The translations under genes and the position numbers were made by a program. A stretch of 64,000 nt of DNA from positions 5,766,001 through 5,830,000 of the forward strand of contig NZ_CP036262.1 in NCBI RefSeq assembly GCF_007741495.1, read 5' to 3'. The stretch is from Roseimaritima multifibrata (GTDB lineage: Bacteria > Planctomycetota > Planctomycetia > Pirellulales > Pirellulaceae). The notes below the pieces were generated by a model. That model saw nothing but the letters and a program-made list of their open reading frames with translations. It had not been told where the DNA came from and did not search any database. This document shows, piece after piece, positions 27,500-36,261 of this stretch; positions within the stretch are counted from its first letter, which is position 1, and every line of letters begins with the position of its first letter.

Positions 27500-28648
27500 C
27501 TAGTGTTTTCTTCGGTATTCGCCTGGGGGGACTGCCATTGCTTTCTTGAAGGTTACGCTCATGTACTCCTCGTGCTGGAAACCGGTTCGCTGAGCGATTT
27601 GACTCAATGGCAAATCGGTTTCGACCAACAACTGCCGGATCCGCTCGACTCGACGATTGGTAATTTCTTGATGCGGCGTATGCCCCACCAGCTCTTGAAA
27701 CCGTTTTTCAAAAACACTTCGTGACAGCGGAACCTGCTTCAGAATGCTCGCTACGTTGATCCCTTCACAGGCGTTGTCTCGGATGAACCGCATGGCCATT
27801 GCGATTTCGGCGTCGTCGATTGCCAGCACATCGGTCGACTGACGTGTGGCGATGCCAATCGGTTCGATCCGATGCGCCAAAGGTTCAATGGCTTCTCCAT
27901 TCATCATCCGGTCCAATAGCTCCGCCGCCTCCCTCCCGGTCCGATGCGCTGCGGGGATCACACTGGAGAGCGGAGGCGTACAGAGGTCACACAACAATTC
28001 ATCATTGTCGACTCCCAAGATTGCGATCTGCTGGGGAACATCGATCTCATGCTCACGACAGATATCCAATATCTGCTGAGCCTTAATGTCGTAGCAGGCG
28101 AAGATCGCGATCGGGTGAGGCAGACTAAGCACCCATTTCGTCAACCGCTGCCGCTCTCGACTGTAGGAATAGCCCGCGGATTCACGGTGCTTTGCATGGA
28201 ACAGATGACACGTCTGCTGCTGCTGGTGAACCATCTGCACGAAGGCGTCCTCACGCCAATTCGACCAATTGAAACCAGGCTCCCCACAAAACGCGAAATG
28301 CGCGAAACCGCGTTCGCGAAAATGTTGATACGCCAATTTCGCAATCGCAGCATCGTCGGTTTCGACCCACGGGATGTTCGGAACTTCCCTCGCCGCACTG
28401 ACATCAACCACCGGAATCTTCAGCTTCTGCAATGCCTGTGCAATCGCTTTGGTTTCGATCCGGACAATCAAACCATCTCCCTTCCAGCCCGCGATCCACG
28501 AAGGAGGCGTCGCGCCTCGCTGCTGCTCGGGAAGATAGACCGACCATGAATCGGTGGTCCGGATGTACGAAACGATCCCACTTAACAGATTCCTCGCGTA
28601 GGCGTTCGAAGTTTCAATTAACAGGGCGACCGACTTTTGTTTTTTCAT
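27500..28648 (-). CDS. XylR-like AraC-family transcription regulator with LacI-type sensor domain
   Basis: The 382-residue protein starts MKKQKSVALLIETSNAYARN and has an N-terminal periplasmic-binding-protein-like sensor as in XylR (GIVSYIRTTDSWSVYLPEQ near 24-42, FAFCGEPGFNWS, FACYDIKAQQILDICREHEI, AILGVDNDELLCDLCTPPLSSV), then an AraC DNA-binding domain from about 280 (SRSVFEKRFQELVGHTPHQE, and DLPLSQIAQRTGFQHEEYMS). XylR-type proteins bind a sugar and activate adjacent catabolic genes. The gene is divergent from an oxidoreductase/ThuA/sialidase operon; a 13-base direct repeat spaced 21 bases in the gap is the probable operator. The ligand is unknown. Confidence 0.92.
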   Translation of the reverse strand: MKKQKSVALLIETSNAYARNLLSGIVSYIRTTDSWSVYLPEQQRGATPPSWIAGWKGDGLIVRIETKAIAQALQKLKIPVVDVSAAREVPNIPWVETDDAAIAKLAYQHFRERGFAHFAFCGEPGFNWSNWREDAFVQMVHQQQQTCHLFHAKHRESAGYSYSRERQRLTKWVLSLPHPIAIFACYDIKAQQILDICREHEIDVPQQIAILGVDNDELLCDLCTPPLSSVIPAAHRTGREAAELLDRMMNGEAIEPLAHRIEPIGIATRQSTDVLAIDDAEIAMAMRFIRDNACEGINVASILKQVPLSRSVFEKRFQELVGHTPHQEITNRRVERIRQLLVETDLPLSQIAQRTGFQHEEYMSVTFKKAMAVPPGEYRRKH

Positions 28649-28683
28649 TGGTTACTCAACATAAACGCCCCGAACCCCTTCCG

Positions 28684-28744
28684 CGAAATATCACATTAAG
28701 TCTACGCAATTTCACATACCATACCAAATCGCTCCCTTTATACT
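28684..28744 (+). promoter_or_regulatory. Candidate XylR-type operator and promoter of the sugar operon
   Basis: CGAAATATCACAT (28684-28696) and CGCAATTTCACAT (28705-28717) are direct repeats with 11 of 13 identities, starts 21 bases apart, that is two helical turns on one face as AraC-type dimers prefer. TATACT at 28739-28744 fits a -10 element; the -35 position (around 28716-28721) is poor and abuts the second half-site, consistent with activator-dependent transcription. Inferred from sequence only. Confidence 0.6.
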
Positions 28745-28814
28745 TGGCTGTATGCAAAATCGAGGTCCCTTGAGGCTCCGGACCTGGAAATCACCACAGC
28801 AAGGAAAGAGATCG

Positions 28815-29933
28815 ATGAGCGAAACGAAAACAGTAAAAATGGCAATGGTTGGACTCGGTTTTGGATCCGAGTTCATCGCCATCTACCAGGCGCATCCTGG
28901 AGCCGAAGTTGTGGCGATCTGTCGCCGCAATGAAACCGAACTAAACCGAACGGGTGTCCAGTTCGGAATCGACAAACGCTATTCGGATTACGAACAGGTT
29001 CTTGCGGATCCAGACATCGACTGCGTTCACATCAACAGCCCGATTGCTGATCATGCGTGGATGTCGTTAAAAGCATTGGACGCCGGGAAGCACGTGATCT
29101 GCACCGTTCCGATGGCAACGACCATTGAGGAATGCCAACAGATCGTCGCCAAGGTTAAAGAGACCGGGCTGAAATACATGATGGCAGAAACCGTCGTCTA
29201 CAGCCGCGAGTTTCTGTTCATCAAAGAGATGTACGAGAAAGGGGAACTGGGAAAAATCCAGCACCTTGCCGCGTCGCATCCACAGGACATGGATGGCTGG
29301 CCCAGTTACTGGAAATCGATGATCCCGATGCACTACGCGACCCACGTCGTCAGTCCCTGCCTGGGGCTGACAGACGCTTTGGCGGAATCGGTTAGTTGCT
29401 TTGGATCGGGAACCGTCCGCGAAGAGATCGCCCAGAAGTCAGGAAGCAAGTTCGCTGTTGAAAGCTGTCATATCAAATTGAAAGATAGCGACATCACCGC
29501 CCATATCTGGCGTTTCCTATACGACGTGGCTCGACAGTATCGCGAAAGTTTCGATGTCTACGGAACCAAGAAGAGCTTCGAATGGACGCTGATCGAAAAC
29601 GAACCTCACGTTCTTCACACGGCCAAAAAAGCTGAACACGAAATCCCTGAAAAGATCGAAATCCCTGACTTTGCCCACTTGCTTCCCGAGCCGATTCAGC
29701 GATTTACGATGCCAGCGGAGATCCATGATTCGGAACACCTCTCCTTCGTCCAAGGCGGAGGACACGGCGGATCGCATCCCCACATGGTCCACGAATTCGT
29801 CTCGGCGATTCAGGAGGACCGAGATCCATGGCCGAATGCGAAAACGGCGGCGAACTGGACCTGCACTGGCTTGTGTGCTCACGAATCGGCGATGAAAGGT
29901 GGCGAAATCGTTCGCCTTCCCGATTTCTCGTAG
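28815..29933 (+). CDS. Gfo/Idh/MocA-family oxidoreductase
   Basis: The start at 28815 is preceded by AAGGAAAGAG and gives 372 residues; a frame beginning at 28752 lacks such a site. The N-terminus KMAMVGLGFGSEFIAIYQ is a Rossmann dinucleotide-binding fold, followed by VVAICRRNETELNR, the DCVHINSPIADHAWMS segment and EKP-equivalent HVICTVPMATTIEECQQIV. In the usual EKP motif the lysine is replaced (CTVPMA), so catalysis may deviate from typical members. The protein probably acts on a sugar or polyol derivative with NAD(P). It is the first gene after the XylR-like operator and 81 bases before the ThuA giant gene. Confidence 0.9.
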   Translation: MSETKTVKMAMVGLGFGSEFIAIYQAHPGAEVVAICRRNETELNRTGVQFGIDKRYSDYEQVLADPDIDCVHINSPIADHAWMSLKALDAGKHVICTVPMATTIEECQQIVAKVKETGLKYMMAETVVYSREFLFIKEMYEKGELGKIQHLAASHPQDMDGWPSYWKSMIPMHYATHVVSPCLGLTDALAESVSCFGSGTVREEIAQKSGSKFAVESCHIKLKDSDITAHIWRFLYDVARQYRESFDVYGTKKSFEWTLIENEPHVLHTAKKAEHEIPEKIEIPDFAHLLPEPIQRFTMPAEIHDSEHLSFVQGGGHGGSHPHMVHEFVSAIQEDRDPWPNAKTAANWTCTGLCAHESAMKGGEIVRLPDFS

Positions 29934-30014
29934 AGGGCATTTCCGGGCGTCCGATTCCTCATCCAGGTCGCCCTCCTGCTTTTTTAAGTCATCTTTTCTT
30001 TAGCAAGCATCGTT

Positions 30015-33000
30015 ATGTTTCGCAAATTGATTCTGTCAATCATTGCCATCGCTGTCCCCAACCTTCTGACAGCGGCGGAACCGCCGCTGCGGTTGCTCTT
30101 CCTGGGCGATCAAAACCATCACCAACCGGCGATGCGTTTTAAGGACCTGCAGCCCCCGATGGCGAAACGTAACATTGCCTTGACCTATACAGAGGACGTC
30201 GACAGCCTGAACCTTGCGACCCTCAATCAGTACGATGGCCTAATCCTCTACGCCAACATCGACACGATCGAACCGGCACAAGAACAGGCACTCCTGCAGT
30301 ACGTCGCGTCGGGCAAAGGCTTTATTCCGCTGCACTGTGCGACCTACTGTTTTCGAAATTCGCCTGAAATCGTTGCCCTGATGGGGGCTCAGTTTCAGCG
30401 GCACGGGACGGGTGAAATGACCACTCAGTCGGCCAAGATCAAGCATCCCGTAATGGATGGTTACCAAACCTTTACCAGCTGGGACGAAACCTACGTCCAC
30501 CATAAACACAATGACCACAATCGCGTGGTTCTTGAATACCGAGCTGGCGATGTCCAAGCAAACGGGAACATCCGCGAACCATGGACCTGGATCCGGACGC
30601 ACGGGGAAGGGCGAATCTTCTACACCGCTTGGGGCCACGACCATCGCACCTGGAATCAGCCCGAATTCTTAGACCTAATCGAACGAGGGATTCGCTGGGC
30701 TTGCGGCGAAGGAGCAACCGGAATTGTCGGCGGTCCCGTCGCGGCCGTGTTGCCGCCACAAAAAGCACCTGCCAAAGACCTGAAACTTTTTGACTACATC
30801 GATGTCGGCCCCGAGATCCCGAACTATGCAGAGGGACGAGGCAAAACGTTAAACCGGATGCAACAACCGTCGCCCGCCGAAGAATCGATGAAACATATCG
30901 TAACCCCCGAAGGGTTTCATGTTGAACGATTCGCCGATGAATCGATGCTGGACGAAAAAATGTTCGCCGGCAAACCGATCGCGATGACGTGGGATCCCCA
31001 AGGTCGACTTTGGGTTTGTGAAACGGTCGATTATCCAAACGAACTGAAGGATGGCGGTAAGGGTCGCGACCGCATCCGTGTGCTGGAAGATACCAATGAC
31101 GACGGCCAAGCGGACACGTCCACTATTTTTGCCCAGAACCTCAGCATCCCCACGGCGATCGCGTTTCATCGTGGCGGATTGGTTGTCCAAAATGGAACGG
31201 AGACCCTTTACCTAAAAGATACCGACAACGACGGAAAAGCGGATCTCCGCAAGGTTCTTATCTCCAACTGGACGCTGACCGACACGCATGGCGGCGTCAG
31301 TAATTTTCGCAATGGATTGGACAATTGGATCTGGGGAATGCAGGGCTATAACAACTCCGCTCCAATCATCAACGGCGAAAAGCACGCCTCCTTCCGAATG
31401 GGTTTCTTTCGTTTCAAACTTTCACAAAACGACGATCCCAGCGTCGAAAAACTGGAATTCGTTCGCTCGACGACCAACAACACCTGGGGCCTGGGAATTT
31501 CGGAAGAAGGACTGATTTTCGGATCGACAGCGAACCGCGCTCCCAGCTTCTTCATGCCGATCGCCAACCGTTATTACGAACGAGTACAAGGCTGGGCACC
31601 GGAGGGTCTTCAGATGATCAGTCCCGATCACTTGTTCCATCCGATCACCGACAAAATTCGCCAAGTCGACCACCACGGCGGTTACACAGCGGCCGCGGGA
31701 CACGCGTTGTATACCGCTCGCAATTATCCGGAAGCTTGGTGGAACAGGACCGCTTTTGTGTGTGGTCCCACGGGGAAACTCGTTGGCACATTTGTGATTC
31801 AGCCCGATGGCGCGGGTATGAAATCGTCCAGCCCCATTAACCTATTCGCCAGCGATGACGAATGGACCGCTCCGATCATGGCGGAGGTTGGTCCCGACGG
31901 AAACGTGTGGGTTTTGGATTGGTACAACTACATCGTGCAACACAACCCAACGCCGCAAGGCTTTAAAACGGGTAAAGGGCACGCATACGAAACCAAGCTA
32001 CGGGATAAAAAGTATGGACGCATCTACCGCGTTGTTCCCGATTCCCCCAACGCGTCGGCTCCGGTTTCGCTAAGTCCCCGCTCAAGCGCCGAAGAACTGT
32101 TAGCGGCACTGGCGAACCCAACCATGGAAGTCCGACTGTCGGCTCAGCGGTTACTGGTCGAACGACAAGATCATTCTCCCACAATCGTTGCTTCGCTTTT
32201 AGCACTAGTGGAAGACCAAAGCGTGGACTCGATCGGTCTGAATGTTGGAGCCATCCATGCTCTGCAGACGCTGCACGGGTTGGGGCTTTTGGAATCCGCC
32301 AAAGGGCAAATTTTTCAGCAGGTCACACTCGCACTAAACCACCCTTCGCCAGGCGTGCGTCTGAACGCCGTCCGCGTCTTACCCAACGCCCCTGAAACGG
32401 TAGCGGCACTCGAACGGGCTGAATTGATTCAAGACCCCAACGCCCAAGTCGTGCTGGCAACGCTGTTGAAAGTTTCCGATGCGCCCAGTGCTAACGCCAG
32501 TCCCATCCTCCGCCAAGCCATCGCGTCTGATCGAATCATTTCGGATCGCTGGCTGATCGACGCGGCAACCAGCGCGTGTGCCATGAATGCGTTTCATTTC
32601 TTAAATACAACCTTTACGGAATCGCAATCGTTACCACCTGCAGCCCTTCCAATCCTAACGCGAACCGCAGAGCATTTTGCTCGCAGCCATCCCTCGGCCG
32701 ATGCGATGTCGGAGCTCCTACAATCACTAGCAGACGGTGACACGAAACAAGATTCCGGCAGCGACCGGAACTTGGACGCCGTCGTCAATGGATTAACCGC
32801 GGGCTGGAGCAACGATCACGTGATCGTTTTGGGCGATTCGGTGAACGATTCTCTGCGGCGGATTTTCAATCGCGCATCGGGAACCGGAAAAGCCTCTCTG
32901 GCTCGCCTGGCCGCCAAATGGTCAAACCGCTCTCTAGAATCAGAGATCCAAACGATCCTAGGCGATTTCTTGCAACTGGTTGAGCAAGAAGATCTACCGG

Positions 33001-34433
33001 TCAAAGAGCGGCTAGAAGCGGCAAGTCAACTGATTCAATTAGCTCCTGCCCGCACCGAGTCGATCGAAGATTTGGTCAGCCTGATCGGCCCCCATTCACC
33101 GAAAGACCTTTCCATCGGCCTGATCGAACAGGTCAGCCAGTCCAAGGTCACGGATGTTGGCGATCCCCTGCTGGAGATCATCGAAACGGGCACTCCCGAT
33201 ATCCGGGATGCAGTGATCCGTGTGATGCTGTCTCGTCCCCAGCTAACGACGGCTGTCTTAAGGGGCATGGAAAAAGGAGAGATCCAGATCAGTGACCTAT
33301 CGATCGAGCAACGCGGCAGCTTGGCTTCGCATCCGTCCCCCGAGATCCGGACGACTATTGCCGACCTGATGAAACAGGGTGGGGTAGTGGTCAACAACGA
33401 TCGCGCCAAATTGGTCAACGCAAAATTGTCACTCGCCGAAGCCGTCGGCGATCCCGAACGAGGGAAAGCGATCTTTATCAAGAACTGTGCGACGTGCCAT
33501 GTCTTTAAGGGAAACGGAACAACTGTCGGCCCCAACCTAAACGGCATGTCGGTCCATCCCAAAACCGAATTGCTGACGCACATCCTCGATCCCAATCGGA
33601 GTGTCGAAGCCAACTACCGTCTATACACCGCATTGACGGTCGATGGCGAGGTGATCAGTGGGCTGCTAAGCGCCGAATCCTTAACCTCGATCGAGATGGT
33701 CGATGTGCAAGGTAAAAAGCACACCATTTTGCGAGAGGACATTGAACAACTGCAAGCTTCGACGAAATCAGCGATGCCCGAAGGCTTTGAACAATCCATT
33801 GACGATGCCAGTTTTATCGACTTACTGGAATACCTTACGCAGCGTGAAAAATTCGTCCCGCTAGGTCTGGAACGAGTTGCAAACATTATCACGACCGAAG
33901 GATTGTTTACCAATCGCGGAAACCGATCCGAACGTCTAGTGATGCCGCAGTGGGGCATACAGATGGTCGACGACGTCCCCTTTTCGCTGATCGATCCTGC
34001 CGGGACCACGGTCAAAAATGGTGTCATGCTAAACGGCCCCAACGGATCGTTTGCGCCTCAGATGCCGAACAGCGTCAGTGTCCGCTGCCGGACTCCTGCC
34101 AGCAAGATCCATCTGCTGGGTGGCGTCGCGGGTTGGGCTTCAAAAAGACCGCAAAACGGGGGCGTCAGCATGATCGTGCGATTACAATACTCCGATGGTC
34201 AGACGGAAGACCATCCTTTAATCGATGGTCAACATATCGCTGACTATATCGGTATATTTAATGTTCCTAAATCAAAACTCGCTTTCAAAATGCGTGATGG
34301 TGGTCAACTGCGTTACCTAGCAATCACCCCCAAACGCGATGCGATGATTGAGACCATTCAGCTGGTCAAGCCGAAACATCATTCCGCTCCAATCATTATG
34401 GCGATCACCGTCGAACTTCCTGCGAAGCATTAG
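30015..34433 (+). CDS. Giant exported ThuA / membrane-bound-dehydrogenase / HEAT / heme-binding protein
   Basis: The 1472-residue protein has a signal peptide (MFRKLILSIIAIAVPNLLTAA), a ThuA-like glutamine-amidotransferase-fold domain at about 22-235 (GFIPLHCATYCFRNSPEI, and YTAWGHDHRTW), a seven-bladed propeller region like planctomycete membrane-bound dehydrogenases (about 290-680; HVERFADESMLDEKM, GRLWVCETVDYPNEL, DHLFHPITDK, WVLDWYNYIVQHNP), a HEAT-like helical stretch (about 690-1130), a c-type heme domain with KNCATCHVFKGNGTTVGPNL (C1158-x-x-C-H), and a C-terminal beta domain resembling NPCBM. The chain suggests an outside sugar-oxidising, electron-transferring enzyme; substrate unknown. 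Operon with the oxidoreductase before and the sialidase-like gene after it. Confidence 0.9.
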   Translation: MFRKLILSIIAIAVPNLLTAAEPPLRLLFLGDQNHHQPAMRFKDLQPPMAKRNIALTYTEDVDSLNLATLNQYDGLILYANIDTIEPAQEQALLQYVASGKGFIPLHCATYCFRNSPEIVALMGAQFQRHGTGEMTTQSAKIKHPVMDGYQTFTSWDETYVHHKHNDHNRVVLEYRAGDVQANGNIREPWTWIRTHGEGRIFYTAWGHDHRTWNQPEFLDLIERGIRWACGEGATGIVGGPVAAVLPPQKAPAKDLKLFDYIDVGPEIPNYAEGRGKTLNRMQQPSPAEESMKHIVTPEGFHVERFADESMLDEKMFAGKPIAMTWDPQGRLWVCETVDYPNELKDGGKGRDRIRVLEDTNDDGQADTSTIFAQNLSIPTAIAFHRGGLVVQNGTETLYLKDTDNDGKADLRKVLISNWTLTDTHGGVSNFRNGLDNWIWGMQGYNNSAPIINGEKHASFRMGFFRFKLSQNDDPSVEKLEFVRSTTNNTWGLGISEEGLIFGSTANRAPSFFMPIANRYYERVQGWAPEGLQMISPDHLFHPITDKIRQVDHHGGYTAAAGHALYTARNYPEAWWNRTAFVCGPTGKLVGTFVIQPDGAGMKSSSPINLFASDDEWTAPIMAEVGPDGNVWVLDWYNYIVQHNPTPQGFKTGKGHAYETKLRDKKYGRIYRVVPDSPNASAPVSLSPRSSAEELLAALANPTMEVRLSAQRLLVERQDHSPTIVASLLALVEDQSVDSIGLNVGAIHALQTLHGLGLLESAKGQIFQQVTLALNHPSPGVRLNAVRVLPNAPETVAALERAELIQDPNAQVVLATLLKVSDAPSANASPILRQAIASDRIISDRWLIDAATSACAMNAFHFLNTTFTESQSLPPAALPILTRTAEHFARSHPSADAMSELLQSLADGDTKQDSGSDRNLDAVVNGLTAGWSNDHVIVLGDSVNDSLRRIFNRASGTGKASLARLAAKWSNRSLESEIQTILGDFLQLVEQEDLPVKERLEAASQLIQLAPARTESIEDLVSLIGPHSPKDLSIGLIEQVSQSKVTDVGDPLLEIIETGTPDIRDAVIRVMLSRPQLTTAVLRGMEKGEIQISDLSIEQRGSLASHPSPEIRTTIADLMKQGGVVVNNDRAKLVNAKLSLAEAVGDPERGKAIFIKNCATCHVFKGNGTTVGPNLNGMSVHPKTELLTHILDPNRSVEANYRLYTALTVDGEVISGLLSAESLTSIEMVDVQGKKHTILREDIEQLQASTKSAMPEGFEQSIDDASFIDLLEYLTQREKFVPLGLERVANIITTEGLFTNRGNRSERLVMPQWGIQMVDDVPFSLIDPAGTTVKNGVMLNGPNGSFAPQMPNSVSVRCRTPASKIHLLGGVAGWASKRPQNGGVSMIVRLQYSDGQTEDHPLIDGQHIADYIGIFNVPKSKLAFKMRDGGQLRYLAITPKRDAMIETIQLVKPKHHSAPIIMAITVELPAKH

Positions 34434-34471
34434 TTTGACGGGCGTCTTAACCCCACCAACCGAGCCCCATC

Positions 34472-35623
34472 ATGCGCACTGCAACGCTTTCCGTATTCAT
34501 CGCACTCCAGTTAACGCTAGGCTTGGCCATGGCGCAACCGGCGGACTATCCGACAACCATCGATCTAAATGATCAAACGGATCGCCAAGTGATCGTCGAT
34601 CGTGAACCGGGACAGTATCTGGGGCATCCGACCACCTGCCTACTGGAAGACGGAAAAACCATTTTGTGTGTTTACCCCAAAGGACATGGTCGCGGGGGCA
34701 TCGTTTACAAGCGTAGCCTTGATGGCGGGAAAACGTGGAGCGATCGTCTGCCGACGCCGAAAAACTGGGAAACTTCTCAAGAGGTACCGACGCTTCACCG
34801 TGTGATCGGACCTGATGGCACCAAACGAATCATCATGTGGTCTGGACTGAATCCAGCCCGACTAGCCGTCACCGAAGACGATGGAAAAGAGTGGAGCGAA
34901 TTAAAACCGGTGGGCGACTGGGGTGGGATTGTCGTCATGGGATTTGTGGAACCGCTTCAGACCGGGGCAGGGCACTACATGGCAATGTTCCACGATGACG
35001 GACGGTACTTTGAAAAAGGTGGCAAGAGGGAAGCAACGTTTAAACTGTTTAAAACGTTCTCCAAAGATGGTGGCCTAACGTGGTCCGCCCCCGAGGTCGT
35101 ATTTCAGTCAGCCGAAGTCAATTTGTGCGAACCCGGCTGCATCCGATCGCCGGACGGCAAACGTCTAGCGGTTCTGCTTCGAGAGAACACTCGAACTCAA
35201 AATTCGCACATCATCTTCTCCGATGATGAAGGGCAAACCTGGACGGAACCGCGTCCCGTTCCTCTCGCCCTTACCGGCGATCGCCACACAGGGAAGTATG
35301 GCCCCGACGGCCGACTGTTCATTAGTTTCCGCTGCATTTCCCCAGGATCGGCCAAAGAGAGCCGCCCCTTTGAAGGAGACTGGGTCGGCTGGGTCGGAAC
35401 CTGGGACGATCTAGAAAAGGGCGGAGATGGCCAATATGTCGTCCGTTTAAAAGACAACACCAAGGGTTACGATACCGCCTATCCAGGAGTTGAAGTTCTT
35501 CCCGATGGCACTTTTGTGACCACCACTTACGGGCACTGGCAGATAGGCGAGCAACCCTACATCCTTAGCGTACGGTTTCAATTAGACGAACTGGACCAGC
35601 TTGCGAAGAAAGTGGAAAACTGA
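34472..35623 (+). CDS. Exported sialidase-like (BNR/Asp-box) glycosidase
   Basis: The 383-residue protein has a signal peptide (to about AMAQ, residue 21) and three Asp-box motifs of the six-bladed sialidase propeller: SLDGGKTWS, SKDGGLTWS and SDDEGQTWT. YLGHPTTCLLEDGKTI and RSPDGKRLAVLLREN match exo-alpha-sialidase-like proteins of planctomycetes. A true sialidase needs an arginine triad and a Tyr/Glu pair; these cannot be confirmed by eye, so other glycan substrates are possible. It is the last gene of the operon (38 bases after the giant gene) and a strong terminator follows at 35648. Confidence 0.85.
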   Translation: MRTATLSVFIALQLTLGLAMAQPADYPTTIDLNDQTDRQVIVDREPGQYLGHPTTCLLEDGKTILCVYPKGHGRGGIVYKRSLDGGKTWSDRLPTPKNWETSQEVPTLHRVIGPDGTKRIIMWSGLNPARLAVTEDDGKEWSELKPVGDWGGIVVMGFVEPLQTGAGHYMAMFHDDGRYFEKGGKREATFKLFKTFSKDGGLTWSAPEVVFQSAEVNLCEPGCIRSPDGKRLAVLLRENTRTQNSHIIFSDDEGQTWTEPRPVPLALTGDRHTGKYGPDGRLFISFRCISPGSAKESRPFEGDWVGWVGTWDDLEKGGDGQYVVRLKDNTKGYDTAYPGVEVLPDGTFVTTTYGHWQIGEQPYILSVRFQLDELDQLAKKVEN

Positions 35624-35647
35624 GCAAGGGGTCGCATGGGAAGCGTT

Positions 35648-35678
35648 AAGGCCGGTGCTGACAAGGACCGGCCTTTTC
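35648..35678 (+). terminator. Terminator after the sialidase-like gene
   Basis: AAGGCCGGT (35648-35656) pairs with ACCGGCCTT (35667-35675) and is followed by TTCT, 25 bases after the stop of the sialidase-like gene. It ends the oxidoreductase/ThuA/sialidase transcript. Confidence 0.82.
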
Positions 35679-35779
35679 TGAGCCGGTTGCGGCTGTGCGG
35701 CAATGCAACAGAAAATCCCACCCGCTGCGTTAGTTTTGATGCTGCGTTTTTTAGGGTTGACTACTTTGCTTCCGCCGCG

Positions 35780-35930
35780 TTTGTCCCGGTCCGGGGCAAC
35801 AAATGGCAGCTACCCCATGCCTCTTTGCGATTCATCCTTCTCCGCCAGCCTTTTGATCGCCCAATTAGGTAGCTGCCAGTTGCGAGTCCTCCGGGGCAAG
35901 CCCGGAAACGGAACTCTCGATACTTGGAGC
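35780..35930. repeat. Dispersed intergenic repeat with imperfect arms, copy 1
   Basis: TGGCAGCTACC (35804-35814) pairs perfectly with GGTAGCTGCCA (35868-35878). Outside it, TTTGTCCCGGTCCGGGGC pairs loosely with CCGGGGCAAGCCCGGAAACG (35891-35910). The right end recurs nearly unchanged at 62471-62492 and the left arm at 62403-62436. No gene is supported here although short frames are open. Confidence 0.65.
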
Positions 35931-36057
35931 TAAAAAGGTGTTGGAATAGCCGAATGATTTCCGGCATCCGCAAGAGTACGGAAATCAGGACGATTGACCA
36001 CAGCCATCACCTCAAAGACGCAACTTCAAAATGCGTAGGCAAGGGAAGGCGGAGAGT

Positions 36058-36127
36058 GATTGTCGCCTTTCGCTCCGCGATAGTGGCTTTAAGCGAGCGT
36101 TCTGCCGCGGAGCGAAAGGCGACAATC
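36058..36127. repeat. Perfect 22-base inverted repeat
   Basis: Bases 36058-36079 and 36106-36127 are perfect reverse complements (arm begins GATTGTCGCCTTTCGCTCCG), with a 26-base loop. It sits 134 bases beyond the stop of the PP2C gene on the opposite side of its end, in a non-coding gap. No T-tract, so not a standard terminator; more likely a mobile or structural repeat, or the end of a transcript from both sides. Confidence 0.8.
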
Positions 36128-36261
36128 AACTCAGTGCCGGGCAGAAGCGATTCGATCCGACCCGAAAACCTTCCAGACATCGTTGCAAATTGAACGGTCG
36201 AATCGAAGACCAGTCACCCACAAGGGTTCTGCGGATACGGACGTTGGGCGTGAAACATTCG

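Noticed and set aside
27944-28549. A 201-residue plus-strand frame opposite the AraC/XylR gene
   Set aside because: It has no domain or ribosome site, while the minus strand encodes a complete XylR-like protein.
35636-36193. Small plus-strand frames after the sialidase-like gene
   Set aside because: They run through the terminator and two inverted repeats and have no ribosome site or domain.
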